64,000 nt of DNA, from positions 1-64,000 of the forward strand of contig CADBUI010000002.1 in assembly GCA_902797855.1 (NCBI GenBank), read 5' to 3'. Below, piece after piece: positions 49,347-62,380 of this stretch (position 1 is the first letter of the stretch; every line of letters begins with the position of its first letter). Under the pieces are notes generated by a model that was given only the letters and a program-made list of their open reading frames with translations, was not told the DNA's origin and made no database searches. The DNA is from an uncultured Erysipelotrichaceae bacterium. GTDB taxonomy: Bacteria; Bacillota_I; Bacilli_A; RFN20; CAG-826. The position numbers were made by a program, and so were the translations under genes.

Positions 49347-50258
49347 TTACTTAAGAGTGCCCTTCTTCAAGAAGGAAACGAGTAAGATTATTGAAGCGAT
49401 TAAAAAAGGCGCGATTGCATGCACTAATAATCCAGAAGCTGGATTTAGATATGTGTAAATAAACACATAAATTAGTGAACTAACGATAACACTTACTAAC
49501 GAAAAAATAAGTGTTTTCCACATTCTTTTACTAACGACTTCACTAAGTAAAACAATCGCAAAATATATGGCAATTAAAAACGCCAAATAGGCTAGCTCTA
49601 AACTTAGGAAATATAGTCCGATAATTGATAAGGAAAATCCTATCGTGATATAGCAAATAATTCTAACTGGAACTTCCTCTTCTTCATATTCATAACCAAA
49701 CTTTTTTATTTCGTTATTAATAACAAAATAACTTAATGTAATTTGGATGAGTGATAAGAGTAAAATTACACTAGGAATTATGTATGTAATATTTACTGAA
49801 TCTTGAAGTGAAAAGAACACTAAAAATGTATGGATAATATCTATGCCTAATATGTAATTAATTAAAGGTATAGTCGCGTATGTAATTCCAGCTTGAATAA
49901 TCGCACAAGAAATAATGACCCAGATCGGTGAAACTTTATATTTTGCGGATAATCCAAATAGATATCCAGTTATTAAAGAAGGAAATAAATAAAGAATTGT
50001 TGATTGAATATTCCAAAGAGTTGCTACTAAAGCAAGACCAAGTGTTGCGAAGAAATAAATAGGATAATATCTATCTTTACAGCAAACTTCCACAATCGCA
50101 CTTGATAAAGGAAGTAAAAGCATCACAAACAAAGATAGACCAACAAAAAACATATCAGTCACTGCAAGTAAAACAGTAATGATAATGCTTATTGCTGCCA
50201 TGATGCCCATGAAGGCAATATTTTGGACAGGTGTTTCTTTCTTCGAAAATAGATTCAT
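49347..50258 (-). CDS. Multi-pass membrane protein (possible DUF2232/ECF S-like)
   Basis: A 303-residue hydrophobic protein with about eight membrane segments. The start NIAFMGIMAAISIIITVLL followed by FFVGLSLFVMLLLPLSSAIVEV resembles DUF2232 (YybS-like) and ECF substrate-binding subunits in general, but no diagnostic motif is seen. I take the ATG at 50258, seven bases past a TATAAT on the minus strand; a GTG one codon earlier is also possible. It heads the three-gene leftward operon. Confidence 0.6.
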   Translation of the reverse strand: MNLFSKKETPVQNIAFMGIMAAISIIITVLLAVTDMFFVGLSLFVMLLLPLSSAIVEVCCKDRYYPIYFFATLGLALVATLWNIQSTILYLFPSLITGYLFGLSAKYKVSPIWVIISCAIIQAGITYATIPLINYILGIDIIHTFLVFFSLQDSVNITYIIPSVILLLSLIQITLSYFVINNEIKKFGYEYEEEEVPVRIICYITIGFSLSIIGLYFLSLELAYLAFLIAIYFAIVLLSEVVSKRMWKTLIFSLVSVIVSSLIYVFIYTYLNPASGLLVHAIAPFLIASIILLVSFLKKGTLK

Positions 50259-50326
50259 CACAATGATTATAAAAAATATTTTTAGAAAATGAGCACTTTT
50301 TTAAAAATTCACCCCAATATATTAGT

Positions 50327-50797
50327 GTGGGAAGAAAAAGATATTACGCTTTAATACTTTTATGCTCGCTACTATCATCATGCGACTTCTTATCTAATGC
50401 AAGGGTCCTAAAAAATGATAATGAACCGATTAATGATGATACGCGAGTATCTTCCCACTCCTACGAGGAAATTTCAGATAGAAAAATATATTGGAGTGAA
50501 GTATTTAAACAACAGGAACTCAGCTATTTTGTCTATTTTTACTCTTTATCGTGCTCTCATTGTGAATCGCTAAAAGATGACATAATTGGCTACTCGTTAT
50601 CAATAGAAGAAAAGATGTATTTTGTGGAATCTTCTCCTGAAGTAGTAGTTGATGAAAACTTATCTAAAAATGTAGGGGTGGATTCCATTAATCAATTAGG
50701 GATTAAAGGCTACCCAACACTCATAAGAATTGAAGAGAAAAAAGTTATCTATAATGTCGCTGGAATCGCACTTATTAAAGATGCTTTAAAAATGTAG
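50327..50797 (+). CDS. Thioredoxin-like lipoprotein
   Basis: A 156-residue protein with a lipoprotein signal (RKRYYALILLCSLL, lipobox SSC) and a thioredoxin-like fold: FYSLSCSHCESLK carries a CxxC redox pair (CSHC) after a short strand, and the cis-proline is in IKGYPTLIRIE. It would act outside the membrane on disulfide bonds. The start is GTG at 50327, very close to a TATATT; this is the least certain start here. Downstream is the promoter for pcrA, so it is monocistronic. Confidence 0.75.
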   Translation: MGRKRYYALILLCSLLSSCDFLSNARVLKNDNEPINDDTRVSSHSYEEISDRKIYWSEVFKQQELSYFVYFYSLSCSHCESLKDDIIGYSLSIEEKMYFVESSPEVVVDENLSKNVGVDSINQLGIKGYPTLIRIEEKKVIYNVAGIALIKDALKM

Positions 50798-50816
50798 TAA
50801 TTTCCATTCCTTTTTA

Positions 50817-50845
50817 TTGAGTGAATACTACCCTTATGGTAAAAT
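50817..50845 (+). promoter_or_regulatory. Promoter of pcrA-ligA-gatCAB
   Basis: TTGAGT (50817-50822), 17 bases, TAAAAT (50840-50845). An in-frame TTG at 50817 is the -35 and not a start codon; the first good start is the ATG at 50874. Confidence 0.6.
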
Positions 50846-50873
50846 TACCTTTGGTAAAAGATTCACTAAGGTT

Positions 50874-55099
<4,226 letters not shown>

Positions 55100-55122
55100 A
55101 AGTGTGGTAGGATTATTACATT

Positions 55123-55419
55123 ATGAAAGAATACAATATTGAAATATTAAAAGATGCCGCACATCGATTATTATTCGATATGCCTACTGAGCAATATGAG
55201 ACATTATTGAAAGAATTTGATGTCATTATTGCGCAAATGAAAGTCTTAGGTGAAAATCCACTTATTGACCAATATGAGCCAATGGTCTTCCCTTTTGAAT
55301 GCAAAACTTCTTATTTAAGGGAAGATATTCCAGGTGAACCTTTAGATAGAGAAGAAGCTTTAAAGAATGCCCACAATAAAACAGGTGGACAAATTAAACT
55401 TCCAAAGGTGGTGATTTAA
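55123..55419 (+). CDS. gatC: Asp/Glu-tRNA amidotransferase subunit GatC
   Basis: A 98-residue GatC: an N-terminal helix pair, then the extended PFECKTSYLREDIPGEPLDREEALKNA segment that wraps around GatA and ends NAHNKTGGQIKLPKV. It stabilises the GatA-GatB complex, which converts Glu-tRNA(Gln) to Gln-tRNA(Gln). Because asnS is present in the window, the complex probably serves glutamine and not asparagine. The length is normal and it lies 1 base before gatA. Confidence 0.9.
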   Translation: MKEYNIEILKDAAHRLLFDMPTEQYETLLKEFDVIIAQMKVLGENPLIDQYEPMVFPFECKTSYLREDIPGEPLDREEALKNAHNKTGGQIKLPKVVI

Positions 55420-55420
55420 G

Positions 55421-56878
55421 ATGAACTATCGTAATTTATCCATCAATGAACTTCACGAATTACTTGTGAAGAAAGAAGTCACTCCTTTAGAGCTTGCTAA
55501 AGAAGCAATTAGACTCGCTAAAGAAGATAAAAATAACGCTTTTGAATACATCATGGAAAAAGAGGCACTTGAAATTGCTTCTAAACTAACTGTTCCAGAA
55601 GCTAATAATCCTCTTTGGGGAATTCCTTTTGTAATCAAAGATAATTTTTCCACTAAGGATGTCCCAACTACCGCTAGTAGCAACATCTTAAGTGGCTATG
55701 TTCCTTTATATGACGCAACTGTTATGACTAAGCTACTTGAAGCTCATGCTGTGCCTATTGGAAAAACAACATTAGATGAACTCGCTATGGGTGGTACTGG
55801 TACAACTGGTCATTTAGGAACAACATTTAATCCTCATGATAAATCTCACACCAGATATGTAGGTGGTTCTTCTTGTGGATCTGCTGCTGCAACAGCTGCA
55901 GGAATTGTTCCATTTGCTCTTGGAAGTGATACTGGTGACTCAACTCGTAAACCAGCATCATTCGCTGGACTTGTTGGCTTCAAACCAACATGGTCAAGAA
56001 TTTCTAGATTTGGTTTATTCCCATTCACTCCAAGTCTCGACACTGTTGGAATTTTTTCTAGAAATGTTAAAGACTCCGCTTATGTTTTAAATGTCCTTGC
56101 GGGGAGAGATGAAAAGGATTCAACCTCATCTACTAAACCGGTTGAAGACTATACCTCTTTAGTTGGTAAATCTATTAAAGGATTACGTATCGGAGTAGTG
56201 AAAGAAATTTTAGATACATTAAAAGATAAAAACGCGATTGATGCGTTTAACAAATCGTTAGAAGGATTCAAAGAAAAAGGTGCGATTGTGAACTATGTTC
56301 ACATTCCAACTGAAATCCTCTCATCTCTTCTTCCAACATATTTTGTTCTTTCTTGTGCGGAAGCAACAAGCAATAATGCCTGTTTAGATGGTATTAAATA
56401 TGGTCCATATTACGATGGAAAAACATATGAAGAAGTTATGATGAACGCTCGAACAAAAGGTTTCTCTGAACTTATTAAACGTCGTTTCGTTTTTGGTTCT
56501 TATGCACTTATGAGTGAAAACAAAAATGAACTATTTATTCGCGCTCAAAAGAACAGAAGAAGAATTGTTGAAGCTGTTAATAAAGCATTTGAAGAATGCG
56601 ATGTTATTTATACACCTGCTGCACCTAGTGTGGCACCTAAGTTCACTGACTCAAGTGATAGACTTTCCGATGAATACTTAATCGCTGATAATCATTTGGT
56701 GCTTGGTAATTTTGCGGGACTTCCTTCAATTACAGTACCTATTGCACTTATTAATGAACTTCCTTATGGCGCAAACTTAATGACTAAAGCTTTTGAAGAA
56801 AAAGAATTATTCATGTTTGCCTCGGTTCTTGAAGACATTTCAGGACTTAAAAATTTAGTAGCAAAGGAGGACAAATAA
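55421..56878 (+). CDS. gatA: Glutamyl-tRNA(Gln) amidotransferase subunit GatA
   Basis: A 485-residue amidase-signature enzyme that hydrolyses glutamine to give ammonia to GatB. The triad region is visible: the catalytic lysine in PFVIKDNF, the cis-serine in GGSSCGSAAA, and the nucleophile serine in SDTGDSTRKPASF. Two substitutions differ from the usual consensus (GGSSGGS and DTGGSIRQPAS): glycine to cysteine, and glycine to aspartate next to the nucleophile. The catalytic residues themselves are kept. It is co-transcribed with gatC and gatB. Confidence 0.95.
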   Translation: MNYRNLSINELHELLVKKEVTPLELAKEAIRLAKEDKNNAFEYIMEKEALEIASKLTVPEANNPLWGIPFVIKDNFSTKDVPTTASSNILSGYVPLYDATVMTKLLEAHAVPIGKTTLDELAMGGTGTTGHLGTTFNPHDKSHTRYVGGSSCGSAAATAAGIVPFALGSDTGDSTRKPASFAGLVGFKPTWSRISRFGLFPFTPSLDTVGIFSRNVKDSAYVLNVLAGRDEKDSTSSTKPVEDYTSLVGKSIKGLRIGVVKEILDTLKDKNAIDAFNKSLEGFKEKGAIVNYVHIPTEILSSLLPTYFVLSCAEATSNNACLDGIKYGPYYDGKTYEEVMMNARTKGFSELIKRRFVFGSYALMSENKNELFIRAQKNRRRIVEAVNKAFEECDVIYTPAAPSVAPKFTDSSDRLSDEYLIADNHLVLGNFAGLPSITVPIALINELPYGANLMTKAFEEKELFMFASVLEDISGLKNLVAKEDK

Positions 56879-56879
56879 A

Positions 56880-58313
56880 ATGGAATTCGAACCAGTAATC
56901 GGTCTAGAAATTCACGTTGAACTTAAGACCAAATCAAAAATGTTCTCTAACGCTCCTGTGTTATTTGGTAAAGAACCAAACACTTTAGTAGTGCCACTAG
57001 ATATGGCGTTCCCAGGAACTCTTCCTACTGTAAATAAGGAAGCTGTTATTTATGCAATTAGAGTATGTAACGCATTACATATGTCAATTGATCACGAATT
57101 ACATTTCGACCGTAAAAACTATTTCTATAGCGACCTTCCAAAAGGATATCAAATTACTCAAGATAAACGTCCTATTGGTAGTGAAGGATATCTAGAAATA
57201 GTTAAAGATAACAAAGAAGTTAAACGTATCAATATTGAAAGACTTCATATTGAAGAAGATACATGTAAACAACTTCACTTTAATACATTTACTCTCCTTG
57301 ACTATAACCGCGCGGGCACACCTCTTATTGAAATCGTTTCTAAACCAGAAATGAGAAGTGGTGAAGAAGCTATGAAATATGTCGAGAAGATTAGATCAAT
57401 TGTCGTCTTCTCTGGAGTAAGTGATGGAAAGATGGAAGAAGGCTCACTTCGTTGTGATGTCAATATTTCATTAAAACCACTAGGAAGTCCAGTATTTGGT
57501 ACGAAAGTTGAGATTAAAAACATCAACTCGATCTCACATATCCAAAAGGCAATTGATTTTGAAATTGCTCGACAAAGTAAGATTCTTAATGAAGGCGGAA
57601 GTATTAGACAAGAAACTCGTCGATATGAGGACTCTAAAAAAGAAACTATCCTCATGAGAGTTAAAACCGATGCAGTGGATTATAAATATTTCCCAGAAGG
57701 TAATATCACCCCAATCGCCTTATCTGATGAATTTATTAATAACGCAATTAAGTCATGTCCAGAACTTGCAGATAGCAAGAAAGATAGATACATGAATAAC
57801 TTTGGACTTAATGAATATGACGCTGGTCAATTAATTATGGATAAAGATATTTCTGATTATTATGACGAAGCAAGTAAACATACGAAAGCGTATAAATTGC
57901 TCGCTAACTGGGTGAATGTTGATGTTATTTCTTATTTAAATAAGAACAATATCTCAATTCAATCATTCCCATTAAGCGCTATTAGACTTGCTGAACTTGT
58001 TGATATGGTTTCAAGTAACGATGTTAACTCTAATCAAGCTCGTGAAATCTTTAATAAGATGATTAGCGATAATCTTTCTGCTAGTGAAGCTAAAAAAGCT
58101 TTAGGAATTGTTTCACAAATTTCTGATGATGAATTTATTAAAAAAGTCATCAATGAAGTTCTTGATGAATTCCCAAATTCAATAGTGGACTATAAAGAAG
58201 GAAAAGGACGTGCTCTTGGATTTATGATTGGCCAAGTTATGAAAAAGACACAAGGAAAAGTAAATCCAAAACTCACAAACGATTTATTACTTGAAGAACT
58301 TAAAAAGAGGTAA
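56880..58313 (+). CDS. gatB: Glutamyl-tRNA(Gln) amidotransferase subunit GatB
   Basis: A 477-residue GatB: N-terminal EPVIGLEIHVELKTKSKMF, the cradle-domain motif FDRKNYFYSDLPKGYQIT with its Mg2+ and kinase site, and the C-terminal YqeY-like tRNA-binding domain (about 330-477). It phosphorylates Glu on tRNA(Gln) and replaces the phosphate with ammonia from GatA. It lies one base past gatA with an AAAGGAGGA site. Confidence 0.96.
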   Translation: MEFEPVIGLEIHVELKTKSKMFSNAPVLFGKEPNTLVVPLDMAFPGTLPTVNKEAVIYAIRVCNALHMSIDHELHFDRKNYFYSDLPKGYQITQDKRPIGSEGYLEIVKDNKEVKRINIERLHIEEDTCKQLHFNTFTLLDYNRAGTPLIEIVSKPEMRSGEEAMKYVEKIRSIVVFSGVSDGKMEEGSLRCDVNISLKPLGSPVFGTKVEIKNINSISHIQKAIDFEIARQSKILNEGGSIRQETRRYEDSKKETILMRVKTDAVDYKYFPEGNITPIALSDEFINNAIKSCPELADSKKDRYMNNFGLNEYDAGQLIMDKDISDYYDEASKHTKAYKLLANWVNVDVISYLNKNNISIQSFPLSAIRLAELVDMVSSNDVNSNQAREIFNKMISDNLSASEAKKALGIVSQISDDEFIKKVINEVLDEFPNSIVDYKEGKGRALGFMIGQVMKKTQGKVNPKLTNDLLLEELKKR

Positions 58314-58320
58314 AAGAAAT

Positions 58321-59343
58321 ATGAAGAAACAAATTTTAGTTACTGGTGGACTTGGTTTTATTGGTTCACATACTGTTGTAGAACTCATTCAAGAGAACTA
58401 TGAACCTGTTATTGTTGACAACCTTTGTAATTCAAAAACTGAAGTCTTAAATCGCATTAAAAAGATAACTGGAGTTAAGCCAGAATTCATCGAACTCGAT
58501 GTTCGTGATGAAGAAAAGTTATCAAAAGTATTTGCTTCTCATAATATTTTTGCGGTTATTCATTTTGCAGGACTTAAAGCTGTTGGTGAATCTGTTCAAA
58601 AACCACAACTATATTATGATAACAACATCGGGTCTACCGAGGTTTTACTTAAAGTAATGGATAAATATAATGTGAAAAACATTGTGTTTTCTAGCTCTGC
58701 GACTGTTTATGGAAATCCAAAGAGAGTTCCAATTTACGAAACTGATCCTGTTGGAGAATTTACAAACCCATATGCTGAAACAAAAGTTCGCATTGAAGAA
58801 ATGCTTATTAAATTAAGTAAGCAAGATCCAAAGATGAACATTGCCATTCTTAGATACTTTAACCCAATCGGCGCACATAAAAGTGGACTTATGGGTGAAG
58901 ACCCAAGAGGCATTCCAAATAACCTAATGCCATATGTTACTCAAGTTGCGGTTGGTAAGCTTCCTGAATTATCAATTTTTGGTAATGACTATCCAACTAA
59001 AGATGGTACAGGTGTTCGTGACTATATCCACGTTGTTGATTTAGCGATTGGTCATGTCTTAACACTAAAGAAAATCGAACAAAATCCTGGACTTGTTATA
59101 TATAATTTAGGCACTGGTGTGGGTACTTCTGTCCTTGAACTTGTCCACGCTTTTGAAGAGGCAAACGGTATTAAAATCGCCTATAAAATGGTCGGTAGAC
59201 GTCCAGGCGATGTACCTGAATGCTACGCGAATGCTGATAAGGCGTATCGTGAGCTAGGATTTAAAACCAAATATAATATTGTTGATTGCTGTCGTGATTC
59301 ATGGAATTGGCAAAAGAACAATCCAAAAGGTTATGATAAATAG
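58321..59343 (+). CDS. galE: UDP-glucose 4-epimerase GalE
   Basis: A 340-residue extended short-chain dehydrogenase: the NAD-binding TGGLGFIGSHT, the catalytic SSSATVYG serine-threonine region and Y151-x3-K155 (YAETK), and the GTGVGTSVLELV segment. It interconverts UDP-glucose and UDP-galactose for cell-surface glycans. I choose the ATG at 58321, which matches the family start MKKQILVTGG; a frame open from 58291 lies in gatB. It follows gatB by seven bases. Confidence 0.95.
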   Translation: MKKQILVTGGLGFIGSHTVVELIQENYEPVIVDNLCNSKTEVLNRIKKITGVKPEFIELDVRDEEKLSKVFASHNIFAVIHFAGLKAVGESVQKPQLYYDNNIGSTEVLLKVMDKYNVKNIVFSSSATVYGNPKRVPIYETDPVGEFTNPYAETKVRIEEMLIKLSKQDPKMNIAILRYFNPIGAHKSGLMGEDPRGIPNNLMPYVTQVAVGKLPELSIFGNDYPTKDGTGVRDYIHVVDLAIGHVLTLKKIEQNPGLVIYNLGTGVGTSVLELVHAFEEANGIKIAYKMVGRRPGDVPECYANADKAYRELGFKTKYNIVDCCRDSWNWQKNNPKGYDK

Positions 59344-59355
59344 GAGGAATTTGTT

Positions 59356-60297
59356 ATGGCACGAGAATTAATTAAGCAAGAACTTAAAGATGGTTCAGTC
59401 AAACTAGGCTATGCCTGGACGATTAAAGACCCAATCGCGAATGTAATTATTGTTACAGGAATGGCCGAACACGCGATTAGATATGATGATTTTGCGAATT
59501 TCTTAAATGATAACGGCTATAACGTTTATTGTATTGATCATTATGGCCAAGGTTTAACTGCTGGAAGTGAAGAAAAATGTGGTATTGTTCCAAATTCATT
59601 CTTCTCAAAATCTGTTAAAGATATCGATGATCTTGTCACAAGACTAAGAGCCTCCCTTTTACCAACCTATATCTTTGCTCACTCAATGGGCAGTTTTATG
59701 CTTCAAGACTATATCCAAAGATATACCGCTCACGTTAATAAAGTGGTCATCTGTGGCACTAACGGACCAAATGCAAAATTATTATTTAGATTCGGTTATC
59801 TAGTAACTAAATTACTCGTCCATAAAAAGAATCGCTTAGGAAAAGGTGATTTCTTCGACAAATTATCCTTTGGAGGATATAACAAACGCATTAAACCACA
59901 GAGAACAAAATTTGATTGGCTAAGTGTTAACGAAGAAAACGTTGATAAATATATCGCTGATCCATATTGTGGATTTATTCCTACAAAAGGATTCTTCCGC
60001 GAATTTTTAAAAGGAAATAATCGTCTATACAAAAAGAAATTCTTAAAGAAGATTAGAAAAGATATGTCTGTTCTTCTTATTGCTGGTGAAGAAGATCCAG
60101 TTGGAGCGTATGGAAAAGGTCCTAAGAAACTTCAAAAACTTTATAACAAACTAGGTTTAGAAGATGTTCAATTAAAACTTTATCCAGGACTTCGTCATGA
60201 AATCCTAAACGAAAAGGAACATGAAGCAATCTATAAAGATATTCTTAAATTCTTAAAAGCAAAACATGAGGTTGCTGAAGAAATATTAGAAAACTAA
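59356..60297 (+). CDS. Alpha/beta-hydrolase, monoacylglycerol lipase/lysophospholipase-like
   Basis: A 313-residue serine hydrolase of the Hydrolase_4 group. GMAEHAIRYDDFANFLN with YxVYCIDHYGQG is characteristic, as are the nucleophile elbow AHSMGS (S110) in place of the usual GHSMGG, the acid in the GEEDPVG loop, and the histidine in LRHEILNE. It is similar to lysophospholipases and monoacylglycerol lipases. There is no signal peptide. It is in the same transcript as galE (12-base gap, AGGAGG site). Confidence 0.88.
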   Translation: MARELIKQELKDGSVKLGYAWTIKDPIANVIIVTGMAEHAIRYDDFANFLNDNGYNVYCIDHYGQGLTAGSEEKCGIVPNSFFSKSVKDIDDLVTRLRASLLPTYIFAHSMGSFMLQDYIQRYTAHVNKVVICGTNGPNAKLLFRFGYLVTKLLVHKKNRLGKGDFFDKLSFGGYNKRIKPQRTKFDWLSVNEENVDKYIADPYCGFIPTKGFFREFLKGNNRLYKKKFLKKIRKDMSVLLIAGEEDPVGAYGKGPKKLQKLYNKLGLEDVQLKLYPGLRHEILNEKEHEAIYKDILKFLKAKHEVAEEILEN

Positions 60298-60304
60298 GAA
60301 ATAT

Positions 60305-60330
60305 TAACTCGTCCTTGTGGCGAGTTTTTA
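60305..60330 (+). terminator. Terminator of the pcrA-to-lysophospholipase operon
   Basis: AACTCG (60306-60311) pairs with CGAGTT (60321-60326), then T's. Confidence 0.6.
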
Positions 60331-60348
60331 TTTGGTGTCATCACTACT

Positions 60349-60376
60349 TTGAATACTTCTTTATAAGTCTTATAAT
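60349..60376 (+). promoter_or_regulatory. Promoter of the LRR lipoprotein gene
   Basis: TTGAAT (60349-60354), 16 bases, TATAAT (60371-60376). The leader of about 35 bases carries a purine-rich AAGGGGG ribosome site ahead of the ATG at 60417. Confidence 0.6.
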
Positions 60377-60416
60377 GTAATTAGAATGAAACCTAAGTGG
60401 TTAAGGGGGAAACACG

Positions 60417-62324
60417 ATGAATAAACGTTATCTTTTTGTTGTTCCATTTTTAGCTATGGCTTTAGCAAGTTGTGGTGGAGGAGAACCTCCTACTCCTGTT
60501 GTTGAAACATTTACTATTACTTGGAAAGATTATAATCAGTCTGTTTTAGCGACATCAATTGTTAATAAGGGTGTAGTCCCAACTTATCCAAACGGCACTC
60601 CAACAAGAGCGTCTACTCCTGACTATGAGTATACTTTCAAAGGCTGGAATCCAGAAGTAGTTGCTGCGACAGCGGATGCAACTTACGTCGCGGAATATGA
60701 CTCAACTAAACGCTCATATTCAGTTACATATTATGATGAAGATGGAACCACTATCTTAGATCAACAAATGGTAGATTATGGATCGACTCCTGAATATGCT
60801 GGAGAAACTCCATCCAAGGCAGATGCTGGTGGATTAACTTATGAATTTGATGGTTGGGATCACGCTGAATCGATGGTTACAGGCGAACAAACATATACAG
60901 CAACATATAATTCAAGCCCATTATATTTTGTCTGGGAAGACGACCATTACTATGTTAATGGTTTGTTATCTAGTTCTGGATATCCATCAACAATTACAAT
61001 TCCTTCGACTTGGAGAGGATATCCTGTCTCAGGTGTTGCTGAAAGTGCCTTTAGACAAAGACACGGAATTCAAAAGTTAATTTTAAATAATGGTAACATC
61101 GGTGCTTACGCGTTCTATGAAGATGAAAACATTAAAGAAATTGTATTTAATAATGATATTACTTATGACATCAAACAATATGCCTTTGGAAAGTGTACAG
61201 GCTTAGAAACACTTGTATTACCTAACAACATTACTCTCGCCGGTTATGCATTTAATGGTTGCCGCAATTTAAAACAAATTGAAACAGGCAAAACACTCCC
61301 TACACTTGGTAGTTTAGTGTTTCAAAATTGTTACTCCATAACAGAACTTGTTAACAACACTAGTGAAACTATCACCAGTTTCAGTTGGGCCGAACGTTAT
61401 CTAATAAAAATAATAAGTGCTGATAAAAAAGGAACTTTTGGTAAGGTTCCTGGTGAAAATTCAACCGATTTAAATCTTATTACCTATAAACCATATGATG
61501 AAACTGACGTATATATTGTTGGCACATATGATAATGAAGGAAGAAGTATTTTAAAAACTGGCAGTGCTACAAAAATTAAACAACACGCATTTTTTGGAAA
61601 TGAATATCTTGTAAAGGCATATATAGGTAGTAGCATCACTTCTTTAGGCATAGCTTGCTTTGAAGCATCTCCATTAACCGAAGTTCATTTTGAAGGTACA
61701 TCCCAATTAGAAATATCTTCAGAGGCATTTAGAGATTGCCCAATGTTAACTACAATTGATTTTGGTTCTAGACAAATTACTGCATTAAGATCATTGGCGT
61801 TTTCAGGTTGCTCATCTTTAGCATCTTTCACAATTCCTAATACTGTAACAGAAATTGAAGGTGAAGTTTTTGTGCAAACTAACATTTCAAGTTTAAACAT
61901 TCCTGCTAGTGTTTCTAATATCACTTCAAATCCTGCAAACGGAGCACTTCAATCTTATACAGTTGACTCTGAAAATCCATACTATAAAGTTGTTGATGAT
62001 GTATTATTCTCAAAAGATGGCAAAAGACTAATAGCATATCCTGGTTTGAAAGCAGCTACTGAATACACAATTCCTGAAGGCACAACAGTAATTGCTAGGT
62101 ATGCACTTGGAAAGGTTAAAAATTTAGTGACAGTTCATTTCCCATCAACATTAACTGAAATAATCTATGGTGCCCTTGTTGGACTAGGAAATGGTAAAGA
62201 CGTAACATTAACTTATCCTGGCACTGTGGAACAGTTCTCTGGCATTTCTGGTGCAGTAACGGAATGGTGGACACCTGCAAAATTTAATGGTGTTATCTGC
62301 TCTGACGGAACTTGGACAAAATAG
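60417..62324 (+). CDS. Lipoprotein with two InlB B-type repeats and LRR_5 repeats
   Basis: A 635-residue surface lipoprotein: signal MNKRYLFVVPFLAMALAS with lipobox SCGGG (C19). Two InlB B-like repeats follow (about 33-92 and 98-155), each beginning with a VTxxDxxG-type strand and ending FxGWxxxxxxxTxDxTYxAxY. About ten LRR_5/BspA-type repeats (about 200-560) come next, and a last, more beta-rich segment closes the protein. It is exposed on the outer face through its lipid. Possible roles are adhesion or sensing of surface ligands. It is monocistronic, and a perfect terminator follows. Confidence 0.88.
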   Translation: MNKRYLFVVPFLAMALASCGGGEPPTPVVETFTITWKDYNQSVLATSIVNKGVVPTYPNGTPTRASTPDYEYTFKGWNPEVVAATADATYVAEYDSTKRSYSVTYYDEDGTTILDQQMVDYGSTPEYAGETPSKADAGGLTYEFDGWDHAESMVTGEQTYTATYNSSPLYFVWEDDHYYVNGLLSSSGYPSTITIPSTWRGYPVSGVAESAFRQRHGIQKLILNNGNIGAYAFYEDENIKEIVFNNDITYDIKQYAFGKCTGLETLVLPNNITLAGYAFNGCRNLKQIETGKTLPTLGSLVFQNCYSITELVNNTSETITSFSWAERYLIKIISADKKGTFGKVPGENSTDLNLITYKPYDETDVYIVGTYDNEGRSILKTGSATKIKQHAFFGNEYLVKAYIGSSITSLGIACFEASPLTEVHFEGTSQLEISSEAFRDCPMLTTIDFGSRQITALRSLAFSGCSSLASFTIPNTVTEIEGEVFVQTNISSLNIPASVSNITSNPANGALQSYTVDSENPYYKVVDDVLFSKDGKRLIAYPGLKAATEYTIPEGTTVIARYALGKVKNLVTVHFPSTLTEIIYGALVGLGNGKDVTLTYPGTVEQFSGISGAVTEWWTPAKFNGVICSDGTWTK

Positions 62325-62337
62325 TCAAATGATATTA

Positions 62338-62369
62338 AAAAACTCGGTGCAATTGCATCGAGTTTTTCT
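62338..62369. terminator. Bidirectional terminator
   Basis: ACTCGGTGCA pairs with TGCATCGAGT across 62342-62363 (ten pairs, one G-T), extended by AAAA/TTTT. It separates the LRR lipoprotein from the convergent phosphoglucomutase. Confidence 0.8.
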
Positions 62370-62380
62370 CTTAGAAAATA

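Noticed and set aside
50817-50873. Upstream extension of pcrA from a TTG.
   Set aside because: The segment is a TTGAGT-17-TAAAAT promoter, and the family starts at the later ATG.
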